Source: Ensifer adhaerens
GTDB lineage: Bacteria > Pseudomonadota > Alphaproteobacteria > Rhizobiales > Rhizobiaceae
NCBI RefSeq assembly: GCF_002007205.1
Contig: NZ_LAZS01000012.1
Coordinates: 1,054,001-1,118,000 of the forward strand
Length of the DNA: 64,000 nucleotides
Reading direction: 5' to 3'
Below, piece after piece: positions 48,126 through 56,608 of this stretch. The position numbers were made by a program, and so were the translations under genes. Below the pieces are notes generated by a model. The model had not been told where the DNA came from, searched no databases, and worked only from the letters and a program-made list of their open reading frames with translations. Position 1 is the first letter of the stretch, and the number at the start of each line of letters is the position of its first letter.

Positions 48126-48983
48126 CTACCCTTTGACGGCCCCGGTCGTGAGGCCTGCCACGATCTTCCTCTGGAAGATGAGGACGAGAACAAGCAGCGG
48201 CAATGTCACCGTCACCGAGGCAGCCATCAGGAGGCCGTATGGCACCTCGTATCGGCTGCTGCCCGTAAGCAGGCCGATCGCCACCGGGACTGTCCGGTTC
48301 TCGTCGGTCAGGATGAAGGTCAGTGCGAAAAGGAACTCGTTCCACGACAGGATGAAGGCGAGCAGGCCGGTACTGGCGATGGCCGGCCACATCAGCGGCA
48401 GAAGCACATGGGTCAGGATGCGCAGCCGTGAGCAACCGTCGATCAACGCCGCTTCCTCGAGCTCCACCGGCAGATCGCGAATGAAGCTGGCCAGGATCCA
48501 GGTCGTGAACGGCAAGGTCAGGATGAGATAGGAAACGACCAGCGCGCCCGGGCTGTTGTAGAGCCTCAGCCAGCCGATCACCTCGAACATGCCCGAAAGC
48601 ACCACGACCTGAGGAAAGACGGAGATCATCAGAACCGCAATCAGCAGATAGCGCCCCGCCGCGAAATGCAGCCGGCCGAAGCCATAGGCCGCGAGAATGC
48701 CGATGGCGAGTGCGATCATGGTGCTGGCAAGCGCGACAATGATGGAGTTCACCAGCGCGCCGATGAACACGGCGTTCGAGAAAAGCTGCACATAGTTGGT
48801 CAGGTCGAGGGACGGCAGCAGGCTGAAGCTATAGATCGCCTGCGCGGATCTCGTCGAGGTCACGAACGCCCAGTAGTAGGGAAAGACAACATAGACCATG
48901 ACCATGGCAACGGCCGCATAAAGTCCAACGGATTTAAGGCGTCGGATCAGCCGATAGGTCGCGTTGGAATGTCGCGTGGCCAT
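48126..48983 (-). CDS. Carbohydrate ABC permease (MalG type)
   Basis: This 285-residue inner-membrane permease has six transmembrane helices and the coupling loop EEAALIDGCSRLRILTHVLLP near residue 190, typical of the second permease of CUT1 sugar importers. It ends the seven-gene minus-strand operon that starts with the GH4 gene. The C-terminal LIFQRKIVAGLTTGAVKG is a standard ending for this class. Confidence 0.92.
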   Translation of the reverse strand: MATRHSNATYRLIRRLKSVGLYAAVAMVMVYVVFPYYWAFVTSTRSAQAIYSFSLLPSLDLTNYVQLFSNAVFIGALVNSIIVALASTMIALAIGILAAYGFGRLHFAAGRYLLIAVLMISVFPQVVVLSGMFEVIGWLRLYNSPGALVVSYLILTLPFTTWILASFIRDLPVELEEAALIDGCSRLRILTHVLLPLMWPAIASTGLLAFILSWNEFLFALTFILTDENRTVPVAIGLLTGSSRYEVPYGLLMAASVTVTLPLLVLVLIFQRKIVAGLTTGAVKG

Positions 48984-48992
48984 GATCGCCCC

Positions 48993-49886
48993 CTAGTGAT
49001 GTGGCCGGTCGAGCCGAAGCAAGCCGACGATGACGATGGCGATGAGGCCGATGATCAGGAAGACCCAGGTCGAGGCGGCCGAGCCGACACCGAGATCCTG
49101 AAAGCCGATGAGTTGGTCGCGCGCATAGATCGACATGGTCATCGTGTTGGCATTGTTGGCGGCCAACACGTAACTCAGGTCGAACATGCGCAGTGCATCG
49201 AGCGTGCGGAAGAGCATGGCAACGCCTATGGCGGGCGCCACAAGCGGCAGCGTGATCGACCAAAAACGTTTCCACTGCGGCACGCCCGACACCTCTGCGG
49301 CCTCGTAGAGATCCTCGGGAATGAGCTGGAGGCCGGCGAGAATGAGCAGCACCATAAATGGCGTCGTTACCCAGACGTCGATGAAGATCACCACGCCGAG
49401 AAGCAGGGACGGATCGGCCGTCCAGGCAATACCCTTGGCGATGATGCCGAGTTCGACGAGCACCTTGTTGATGAGGCCGAACTGGTCGTTGAGCATCCAG
49501 TCCCAGATGCGCGTCGAAACGACCATGGGCATGGCCCAGGGAATGAGGATCGCCGCCCGCACCAGCCCGCGGCCGAGGAACGCACGATGCAGCAACAGTG
49601 CGATCGCCAGCCCCAACATGGTCTCGATGCCCACGGAGACGACGGTGAACACGAGCGTATTGCGGACGGCCCGCCAGAAGGTGGCGTCTTCCCAGACGGT
49701 CACGAAGTTCGCGAAACCGACGAAATCATAGCTGCCGGGATTGTCGAGATAGGCATCGGTAAAGGCGAAGAACACCGTGCGGCCCAGCGGCCAGATGGCG
49801 ACCGCCAGCAAGATGACGACAAGCGGAGCCACGAAGAGCCATGCTACGCGCGTTTCGGCGCGTCGGGCGCGGTCCGTCGGCGTCAT
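48993..49886 (-). CDS. Carbohydrate ABC permease (MalF type)
   Basis: This 297-residue permease is the first of the CUT1 pair, with six helices and the coupling loop EDLYEAAEVSGVPQWKRFWSITLP (residues ~210-233). It overlaps the ATPase gene by four bases and precedes the MalG-type partner by nine. It transports whatever sugar the binding protein at 51840-53111 selects. Confidence 0.92.
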   Translation of the reverse strand: MTPTDRARRAETRVAWLFVAPLVVILLAVAIWPLGRTVFFAFTDAYLDNPGSYDFVGFANFVTVWEDATFWRAVRNTLVFTVVSVGIETMLGLAIALLLHRAFLGRGLVRAAILIPWAMPMVVSTRIWDWMLNDQFGLINKVLVELGIIAKGIAWTADPSLLLGVVIFIDVWVTTPFMVLLILAGLQLIPEDLYEAAEVSGVPQWKRFWSITLPLVAPAIGVAMLFRTLDALRMFDLSYVLAANNANTMTMSIYARDQLIGFQDLGVGSAASTWVFLIIGLIAIVIVGLLRLDRPHH

Positions 49887-50980
49887 GCAACCTCCTCCGC
49901 CACGCGGTCGGCTGGCCTGTGGTCGAGCCGCTGGCCATCCCTGTCGAAGAGGTAGAGACTGTCCGCGCGCCAGCCAACATGGACGGTCTGTCCCGGCAAA
50001 AACGCGGGCAGCGCGCCAGAACCTCGAACGGTCCAGATCAGCCCTTCGCCGATGCGGACATAGCAGAGGTATTCGTGGCCGAGATCTTCCGCTCTCTCGA
50101 AGATGCTCTCGATCGTATCGGAGCCCGGCTGGGCCGACAGCGCCAACGCTTCCGGCCGCAGCCCGATCTCGCTCACCGTTGTGCCCGTCGCCAAGTGAGG
50201 CGCATAGGAAAACCCGCCCGGCCCCGCCAGCCGGCCGTCGGTCAGCAAAGTCGGCGCGAAATTCATCTTCGGGCTCCCGAGAAAGCCGGCGACGAAGCGG
50301 GTCGCGGGGCGATCGTAGAGTTGACGGGGTGTGCCTACCTGTTCGACCTTGCCGTGGTTCAGGACAACGATCCGATCGGCGAGTGTCATTGCCTCGGTCT
50401 GGTCATGGGTCACGTAGATCATCGTCGCCTTGACCTCGGCATGCAGCTTGGCGATTTCGAAACGCATCTCGGTGCGCAGGTCCGCATCGAGGTTGGACAG
50501 TGGTTCGTCGAAGAGGAAGACTTCCGGATCGGCGACGAGCGCGCGGCCGATCGCAACGCGCTGGCGCTGGCCGCCGGACAGCTGGCGCGGCTTACGCTCC
50601 AGCAGATGACCGATCTTCAGCATGCTGGCGACGGCCTCGACCCTGCGCATGATCTCCGCCTTGCCGATCCGTGCCGTCTCCAGGGCGAAACTGATGTTGC
50701 GCGAAACGTTCATGTGCGGATAGAGCGCGTAGGACTGGAAGACGAAGGAAATGCCGCGCTTGGAGGCCGGGACATCCGTCACTTCATCACCGCCGATCAG
50801 CACGGCGCCGTCGGAAACCGGCACGAGGCCCGCGATCAATCGCAGGAGGGTGGATTTTCCGCACCCCGAGGGGCCCACGAAAACCACGAACTCACCGTCG
50901 GCGATCTCCAGGTCGACATTGCGGATGATGTCATAGACGCCGAAGCTCTTGCTGACGTTTTTCAACGTAACGGACGCCAT
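49883..50980 (-). CDS. Sugar ABC transporter ATP-binding protein (UgpC/MalK type)
   Basis: This 365-residue ATPase shows Walker [10 protein letters not shown]-loop FVFQSYALYPHMN, signature [14 protein letters not shown], Walker [13 protein letters not shown] and H-loop VTHDQTEAMTLAD. A C-terminal TOBE/MalK-like regulatory domain follows (GLRPEALAL near residue 285). The ATG at 50980 starts MASVTLKNVSKSFG. It is the only ATPase of the operon and should serve both permeases as a homodimer. Confidence 0.92.
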   Translation of the reverse strand: MASVTLKNVSKSFGVYDIIRNVDLEIADGEFVVFVGPSGCGKSTLLRLIAGLVPVSDGAVLIGGDEVTDVPASKRGISFVFQSYALYPHMNVSRNISFALETARIGKAEIMRRVEAVASMLKIGHLLERKPRQLSGGQRQRVAIGRALVADPEVFLFDEPLSNLDADLRTEMRFEIAKLHAEVKATMIYVTHDQTEAMTLADRIVVLNHGKVEQVGTPRQLYDRPATRFVAGFLGSPKMNFAPTLLTDGRLAGPGGFSYAPHLATGTTVSEIGLRPEALALSAQPGSDTIESIFERAEDLGHEYLCYVRIGEGLIWTVRGSGALPAFLPGQTVHVGWRADSLYLFDRDGQRLDHRPADRVAEEVA

Positions 50981-50985
50981 ATGCT

Positions 50986-51774
50986 TTATCTCCGATTGTC
51001 GGCCGCGGCATAGTCCGCGAGGATGTCGTGGCTTGCTGCGGCCAGCACGATGCTTGCGGGCCAATCCGCATCGAAGCCGGCGGCATCGGTGACCCGCCGA
51101 AACGCTTCGCGCTTTTCCCTCCCCCAAAGCATAAGCATGCAATGGCGAGCCGACCGGATCGTCTGCAGCCCAACGCTGACGCCATGGCGCGGCACGGCGT
51201 CAAGGTTTTCGAAGGCAGGGAAGGTCTTCAGATTGTCGATCCGGGTCTGCTCGGCCAACGTCACAATGCGCGTGAGGCTGCCGAGTTCGCTGCCCGGCGG
51301 ATTAAAAGCGACATGACCATCGCCGGATCCGGACGCAACCAGGAAGCAGTCGATACCGCCGGCGTCCGCAATTTGCCTGTCATAGGAAGCCGGTTCGTCC
51401 ACGTCGGGAAACCAGATGTTTTCCGACCGGATCCGGAACTCCGGCGGCAGGACCGCATTTATCGGCGCGACGATCTCCCGGTCAGCGAAGCCGCGGCAGG
51501 AAAAATGCGCGGACGGGTCGGCAAGACGAAGCCGTCCGGTGCCATCTTCGATCGTATATTCGTCCATCATCACAAGCACGAGATGCGAGAGGTCGAGCGG
51601 CTCTTTCCGCACTGCTTCGGCGAGTGCGGCATAGACGGGTCGTGGCGTGCGCCCCGTCGGGCATCCGAGGAGATAAGGCCTGCCCACGGCCCTGGCCGCG
51701 CTGAGGCCCGCCAGGAGATGGCTTGCCGCATGGTTTCCGATTGCTTCGGGCGTTTCGAACAGGCGAACGGTCAC
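50986..51774 (-). CDS. NagB-like isomerase/deaminase family protein lacking one catalytic residue (GTG start)
   Basis: This 262-residue protein belongs to the glucosamine-6-phosphate isomerase / 6-phosphogluconolactonase superfamily. The phosphate loop is GCPTGRTP (~38-45). D71 in VMMDEY matches the base of NagB; D152 and H154 in GSGDGHVAFN match its other active-site pair. The Glu that follows in NagB (E148 of E. coli, FNEP) is Pro here (P159, FNPP), so canonical deamination may be impaired or the reaction different. The C-terminal block VPRHGVSVGLQTI is normal. Translation is read from a GTG with AGGAA upstream; an ATG fifteen codons earlier is possible. It sits among GH4, kinase and sugar-importer genes. 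Confidence 0.8.
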   Translation of the reverse strand: MTVRLFETPEAIGNHAASHLLAGLSAARAVGRPYLLGCPTGRTPRPVYAALAEAVRKEPLDLSHLVLVMMDEYTIEDGTGRLRLADPSAHFSCRGFADREIVAPINAVLPPEFRIRSENIWFPDVDEPASYDRQIADAGGIDCFLVASGSGDGHVAFNPPGSELGSLTRIVTLAEQTRIDNLKTFPAFENLDAVPRHGVSVGLQTIRSARHCMLMLWGREKREAFRRVTDAAGFDADWPASIVLAAASHDILADYAAADNRR

Positions 51775-51839
51775 TCGAGATTCCTGTTTGCGTGGAGATT
51801 GATCCCGGCAGACGACCATGCCCGCCGGGACCTTCGATG

Positions 51840-53111
51840 TCAGTCGGAAGCCTTCACGTCGCGTTCGATGCGACGGGCCATCTGCTCGACCGTTCCCGCA
51901 ACGTCATCGGCGCCCGAAATGATCTCGTGGACGGCGCGGTAGAAGGTCCGCGAAACACGGTTGTAGTTCTTGCCCGTGACAGCCGAGGGACGTGCCACCG
52001 ACTCCTCGAAGGCTGCCTTTGCCATTTCAAGGAACGGGATCTTCGCCAGCACATCCTTGTCCTCGTAAAGGGCGGCGACAGTCGGATTGTAGCCACCTTC
52101 AATCGCCCGCATCTTCTGGTCCTCGAGGCCAACCATATAGCGCAGAAGATCCGCAGCGATGTCCTGCTTCTTCGAATACTTCGAAACGCCGAGATAGGCC
52201 GTGCCGAGCGAGCCGCTGGAGCCCTCGCCTGCAGCGCCCACGGGCAGCGCCATCACGCCGACCTTGCCGACGAGGCCGGCGCCTTCCGCCTGGGAAGTTC
52301 CCCAGACATAGGGCCAGTTGCGGTGGAAGACGGCGTTGCCGCTTTCGAAGATCGCACGCGAAGCCTCCTCGTCGTAGTTCAGCACGCCCTGCGGCGAAAT
52401 GGTGCCGATCCAGTCGCGCGCCCGCGTCAGCGCCTCGACGGCCTTCGGATTGTTGATGGAGACTTCACCGTCGTTAGAAATGATCGTGCCACCACCGCTC
52501 GAAGCGATCCACTCCAGCGCATCGCAGGTGAGGCCCTCATAGCTCCTTCCCTGCCAGACGTAGCCCCAGATGTCGGGGCTACCGGCCGCCCGCTCTGCGT
52601 CCTGGACCTCCTTGGCCGTTGCAGTCAGTTCGTCCCAGGTCTTCGGCGGCTGCTTGCCGTACTTCTCCAGAAGGTCCTTGCGATAGAACATCAGGCCGGT
52701 GTCGATGTAGAACGGCATGGCGACAAGCTTGTCTTCAAGCCGCGCCGCGTCGGTCGCCGAGGCGAAATGCGCCTTCACCTCGTCTTCGGGCACCAGCGGC
52801 GCAAGGTCGGCAAGGTGATCCTTGAACATGCCGAGCCAGATCACGTCGATATAGAGCACGTCGACGTCAGCGGAGTTGGCGGCGAAGAGCTGCTGGTAGA
52901 TCGGGATCGCATCGTCGAGGTTCTGCGGCATGCGATTGATCTTCACCTCATGGCCCGAGGTTTTCGACCATTTCGCCGCTCCCTTTTCGCAGAGTTCGTA
53001 ATCGGTTGCCGAGCAGAACATCGAAACGGTTTCGGCTCGCGCCGAAACGGCCGATATCGATGCCATCAGGGCGGCCGCGCCGGCCAGGAGTCCCAGTTTG
53101 TATCTTGCCAT
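51840..53111 (-). CDS. Sugar ABC transporter substrate-binding protein (SBP_bac_1)
   Basis: This 423-residue periplasmic protein has a Sec signal peptide (LGLLAGAAALMASISAVSARA). CUT1 binding-protein landmarks are DVLYIDVIWLGMFKDHLADL, MPFYIDTGLMFYRKDLLEKYG, WDELTATAKEVQ and GSLGTAYLGVSKYS. The ATG at 53111 is followed by MARYKLG. It is the third gene of the operon, after the glycosidase and kinase. Enzymes around it suggest a disaccharide or glycoside, perhaps an aminosugar. Confidence 0.92.
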   Translation of the reverse strand: MARYKLGLLAGAAALMASISAVSARAETVSMFCSATDYELCEKGAAKWSKTSGHEVKINRMPQNLDDAIPIYQQLFAANSADVDVLYIDVIWLGMFKDHLADLAPLVPEDEVKAHFASATDAARLEDKLVAMPFYIDTGLMFYRKDLLEKYGKQPPKTWDELTATAKEVQDAERAAGSPDIWGYVWQGRSYEGLTCDALEWIASSGGGTIISNDGEVSINNPKAVEALTRARDWIGTISPQGVLNYDEEASRAIFESGNAVFHRNWPYVWGTSQAEGAGLVGKVGVMALPVGAAGEGSSGSLGTAYLGVSKYSKKQDIAADLLRYMVGLEDQKMRAIEGGYNPTVAALYEDKDVLAKIPFLEMAKAAFEESVARPSAVTGKNYNRVSRTFYRAVHEIISGADDVAGTVEQMARRIERDVKASD

Positions 53112-53142
53112 TGTTCCCACCTTTGTTTTGCACTGGACGCTG

Positions 53143-54078
53143 CTATACGGGAGCCCTCGCTCGCCTGTATTTCGGAATGTCGTGGAGAAAGGGAAGATTG
53201 CGGCCGCCATAGCCGGTGACGGCCAGCGAACCACAGATGACGCCAATCTCGAGTGCGGACTCGAAGTCTGGTTCGCTCAGGAGGCCGTGCACGAAGCCAG
53301 CATTGAAGCAATCGCCTGCGCCCGTCGTATCGAAGACCTCGACCGCAAGTGCCGGTGCAGCGTATCGCCGATCCTCGTGCATCGCGATCGCACCCTCCCC
53401 GCCGCATTTGACCACGACTGTCGGACAGAATTCGGAGAGAAGCGCCAGGGCACCCTCCACGTCCGCTGCACCGGTCAGGTCGACCGCCTCCTTGGCATTG
53501 GGCAGGAACACGTCGATCGACGACAACGCTTCCCGCATCGAAGGCGTATCGAGCGTCATGTCGATGTGCTGGCAATCCGAGCAGACCAGGACGCCGAGAG
53601 AACGCGCCTCTTCGATCAGAGCAAGACGCTCGGGGTCCAGCGAGAAACCTTGCAGCAACAGGACGCGCGGCTTAAGGCGCCGAAGGTCTTCGCGTGCAAT
53701 CAGTCCCTCCGGTTCTTCCGAATAGCTCATGAAGCCGCGGTCGTGCGAAAGCGAAAAGGCGGCACTGACGCGCCTGAGCGGCCGGTCCACCATCTGGAAG
53801 AGTTCTGTCGGTATGCCTTCCCGCCGCGCTTCGTCGACGATCATGCGGCTGAAGATGTCGTTGCCGAAGGTGCACCACCAGCCGGCCCGCGTGCCGAGGC
53901 GGGCAAGCGCAAGCGCGGTCGAGAACGACGCCCCCGGAAGCCAGTCGAACTCCTTCGCCCAAATGTCCGTCCCGATCGTTGGCGCCCCGGGCAGGCCGCG
54001 GAAGATCATGTCGAAATAGTATTCGCCGATCACCACGACCTCGAAGGCCGGTCGATCATTCGGTTCACTCAATGCCAT
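53143..54078 (-). CDS. PfkB-family sugar kinase
   Basis: This 311-residue kinase of the ribokinase/PfkB family phosphorylates sugars or nucleosides with ATP. The N-terminal block is GEYYFDMIFRGLPG. The C-terminal signature is DTTGAGDCFNAGFVHGLL, containing the catalytic Asp. Its start overlaps the GH4 stop by ten bases, so the two are translated together. In an importer operon with a GH4 enzyme it could phosphorylate the imported disaccharide before cleavage, or the sugar released. Confidence 0.9.
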   Translation of the reverse strand: MALSEPNDRPAFEVVVIGEYYFDMIFRGLPGAPTIGTDIWAKEFDWLPGASFSTALALARLGTRAGWWCTFGNDIFSRMIVDEARREGIPTELFQMVDRPLRRVSAAFSLSHDRGFMSYSEEPEGLIAREDLRRLKPRVLLLQGFSLDPERLALIEEARSLGVLVCSDCQHIDMTLDTPSMREALSSIDVFLPNAKEAVDLTGAADVEGALALLSEFCPTVVVKCGGEGAIAMHEDRRYAAPALAVEVFDTTGAGDCFNAGFVHGLLSEPDFESALEIGVICGSLAVTGYGGRNLPFLHDIPKYRRARAPV

Positions 54079-55454
54079 TCTCCCGTGTGGGCTGCGTGCG
54101 CGGCGAGATATTCGTCCACGAGCGGCTCTGCGCGGGAATAGGACAGAACCAGCGGATGCGCCATCAGCGCCTCGATCGCTGTCTGCCGGTCGCGCTCAAG
54201 GATCGCGCGGATCGCTAGCCGTTCGTAGCGCTTCACGTTGAGGATCAGTTGCGCCTGCGATTCCGGCATCTTTCCGATCGGCAGCGGCTTGATGCCCGCC
54301 CTGTCGACGACGCAGCTCACCTCCACGACATCGTCATCGGCAAGCCCCTCGATCGCACCCTCGTTGCGCACGTTCAGACCGCTGTAGCAGGGCACGCCGG
54401 TCTCCAGCGCGTCGATGAGATTGAGCGCGACGCCGGCATAGCCTTCTCCCTCCTCGCCGGTCTCGCCGTGAGCGGAATGATCCGAGACCTGGTCGGCAGC
54501 CTCCATGCTCGGCGCGTCTTCAAAGGCGTAGTGCATATAGGTGGCGTTGCGCCGGCGCTCGTAGGCGTAGTAGGCGGAGAGGGCCGCATCGGCATCGCTG
54601 TCGAGATCCATCCCGCCGAGGCGCGCCATGAGTGCGGCGTTCAGATCCTTGACCTCCTCGCCGCGCGTGCGAGCATCCGACTTCAGCGCCTCCACGGCGC
54701 GTTCCGCGTAATAGTAGTAGTAGAGATATTCGTTGATCCAGTTGCGCTGGCGACGGATCAGCCTGGGATCGAACATCCGCTGCGACGTAGCCTTGAGGAA
54801 AGCCTCGTCGTCGAGCAACGGCTGCAGCACTTCCTTGCCGTTCAGCGTCGCGCCGCGGGTAAAGGAGAGATGGTTCAGCCCGTAGACTTCGGCGTGGACA
54901 TCGTTCTGCGGTACCTTGAACCAGCGAGCAAGCGCTTCCTGGGCTCCGTTCGCGCCGTCGCAGATTCCGATGGTGCGGTGATAACCGGAATCCTGGAGCG
55001 CCTGTGCAACCAGGCCGGCCGGGTTGGTGAAGTTGAAAAGCCAGGCGTCAGGGCTTCGCCGCTTCAGGATCTCGGCATAGCCGAGGATTACCGGAATGCT
55101 GCGGAGCGCCATGGCGAATCCGCCGGGGCCGGTGGTCTCCTGACCGAGCACGCCGTGGGCGAGCGCGATCCGCTCGTCCTTGATGCGCCCCTCCTCGTCT
55201 GCGGGGCGGACGGTCGTGACCACATATTTCGCGCCGTCGAGCGCGCGTTCGGCATCGGGCGTCATGGTTATGCGCACCGGCGATTGCACGCGCCGCGCCA
55301 CTTCCTGGCTCACCCGACCGAAGAGCTCCAGCTTCTTCTCATTGATGTCCTGAAGGCAGATCTCGGTCAGCCCGCTCTTTTCCGCGCGCCGCAGCGCCGA
55401 ACCGACAAATAGGGGGGCGCGGACACCACCGCCGCCGATCAGGGTAAGTTTCAT
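54069..55454 (-). CDS. GH4-family glycosidase (6-phospho-beta-glucosidase type)
   Basis: This 461-residue enzyme is a glycoside hydrolase family 4 member. GH4 enzymes use NAD+ and Mn2+ and cleave by a redox-elimination route. The N-terminal nucleotide-binding loop is IGGGGVRAP; the Mn ligands are C165 (ICDGANG) and H195 (GLNHLSF); FNFTNPAG and VRPADEEGR are also characteristic. Most bacterial relatives require a 6-phosphorylated substrate, which fits the PfkB-kinase gene immediately downstream. It is the first gene of the operon, with a GntR-type operator 35 bases upstream. Confidence 0.9.
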   Translation of the reverse strand: MKLTLIGGGGVRAPLFVGSALRRAEKSGLTEICLQDINEKKLELFGRVSQEVARRVQSPVRITMTPDAERALDGAKYVVTTVRPADEEGRIKDERIALAHGVLGQETTGPGGFAMALRSIPVILGYAEILKRRSPDAWLFNFTNPAGLVAQALQDSGYHRTIGICDGANGAQEALARWFKVPQNDVHAEVYGLNHLSFTRGATLNGKEVLQPLLDDEAFLKATSQRMFDPRLIRRQRNWINEYLYYYYYAERAVEALKSDARTRGEEVKDLNAALMARLGGMDLDSDADAALSAYYAYERRRNATYMHYAFEDAPSMEAADQVSDHSAHGETGEEGEGYAGVALNLIDALETGVPCYSGLNVRNEGAIEGLADDDVVEVSCVVDRAGIKPLPIGKMPESQAQLILNVKRYERLAIRAILERDRQTAIEALMAHPLVLSYSRAEPLVDEYLAAHAAHTGEWH

Positions 55455-55488
55455 GTCATGCTCCGCCGATTAAGACTTCATGATCACT

Positions 55489-55504
55489 ACTGGTCATAAC
55501 CAGT
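55489..55504. promoter_or_regulatory. GntR (NagR/DasR-type) operator palindrome
   Basis: ACTGGTCATAACCAGT is a 16-bp palindrome with perfect 6-bp arms around CATA. It agrees closely with the known operator type of NagR/DasR regulators, ACTGGT-N4-ACCAGT. It lies between the divergent glycosidase operon and the GntR gene, 35 bases before the GH4 start, as expected for repression in the absence of inducer. Confidence 0.78.
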
Positions 55505-55627
55505 CATGTCAACTATGATTAGCGGACGCTACGCCGTCATCAGCGCGGCCATGCGGGCGTTTCACCGGACGACGTTTGCGTGTATTTGCAATAATCAAGC
55601 GGCCTCGATCACAAAGCAGGAACCTCA

Positions 55628-56401
55628 ATGTCGGCGTACGGCAACCAACGCAGCGAACCTCTGATAGAGCGCAATCATCCCGATCCGCTCTATGTCCAAC
55701 TGCGCAATCTGCTGAAGGCAAAGATTGATCAGCGCGAATGGGCGACGAACGAGAAACTTCCCTCAGAAAGGGAGTTGGTGGCGCAATACAGCGTCAGCCG
55801 AATAACCGTGCGCCAGGCTCTGAAGGAGCTTGAACATCTCGGTTATCTTCAGAGCCGGCCGGGCAAGGGCATCTACGTGTCGGAGCCGAAACCGAGCTAT
55901 GAGCTGGAGATCGTCAGGAGCTTTACGCAAACGGCAATCGAGAACCGGCTGCGGCCAGGCATGCGCCTTCTGACAGGCGAAGTGATCAAGGCCGGCGAAG
56001 AGATTGCGCGGTCCCTTTCTCTGCCGATCGGCTCCGAGGTGGTTTATCTTGAGCGATTGCGCCTGCTGAACGACCTGCCGGTCGTCGTCCAGCGCGACTG
56101 GTTTTCTGCGGCAATGACGCCCGGTATTCTCAAGCTCGATTGGACGGCGGAGAACCGTTCGCTCTACTCGGAATTCGAACAAACCTACGGCGTGTTCCCG
56201 GCTCGCGGGCAATCGACGGTCAGCGCACGGCTTGCGACAGACGCAGAGGCCGATCTACTGCAAATGGAAATCCCGGCTGCGGTTCTTACTCTCGACCAGG
56301 TTGCCTATGATGCAACCAACCGAACCGTCAACATCAGCGCTGCCGCCTATCACCCGCTGCGTTACCCATTGACGCTAACGCAGATGAATCAACGTCGGTA
56401 G
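55628..56401 (+). CDS. GntR-family regulator with UTRA domain
   Basis: This 257-residue regulator has a GntR winged helix (residues ~18-85, with LPSERELVAQYSVSRITVRQAL) and a UTRA ligand domain (~100-250, for example SLPIGSEVVYLERLRLLNDLP and LTLDQVAYDATNRTV). The HutC/NagR/DasR subfamily senses sugar phosphates or amino acids. AGGAA lies six bases before the ATG. It is divergent from the GH4 operon, and the palindrome at 55489-55504 is the probable binding site. A 6-phosphosugar inducer would fit. Confidence 0.92.
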   Translation: MSAYGNQRSEPLIERNHPDPLYVQLRNLLKAKIDQREWATNEKLPSERELVAQYSVSRITVRQALKELEHLGYLQSRPGKGIYVSEPKPSYELEIVRSFTQTAIENRLRPGMRLLTGEVIKAGEEIARSLSLPIGSEVVYLERLRLLNDLPVVVQRDWFSAAMTPGILKLDWTAENRSLYSEFEQTYGVFPARGQSTVSARLATDAEADLLQMEIPAAVLTLDQVAYDATNRTVNISAAAYHPLRYPLTLTQMNQRR

Positions 56402-56608
56402 TGAAAACGCTTCCTATGTCAATCCCCGCGGATAAGAGTCATCGCTCGCTATCGATTAGGGTGTTGCCCGGAAGGTAACAAGCTCCCCCCACCCCGTCAT
56501 AGATGGTTCACGATCAGGCGCATTGGCAGAAAGCGCGGAGGGCGGCGACCTGCCACTTGTTCTCGAGCCTTTGCCGAAATAATCTCCGTTGATGGGAGCG
56601 ACCGTCGC

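Noticed and set aside
48666-49955. 429-residue plus-strand frame over the MalF/MalG-type permease genes
   Set aside because: It is antisense to two well-supported permeases and His/Asp/Glu rich with no recognisable domain.
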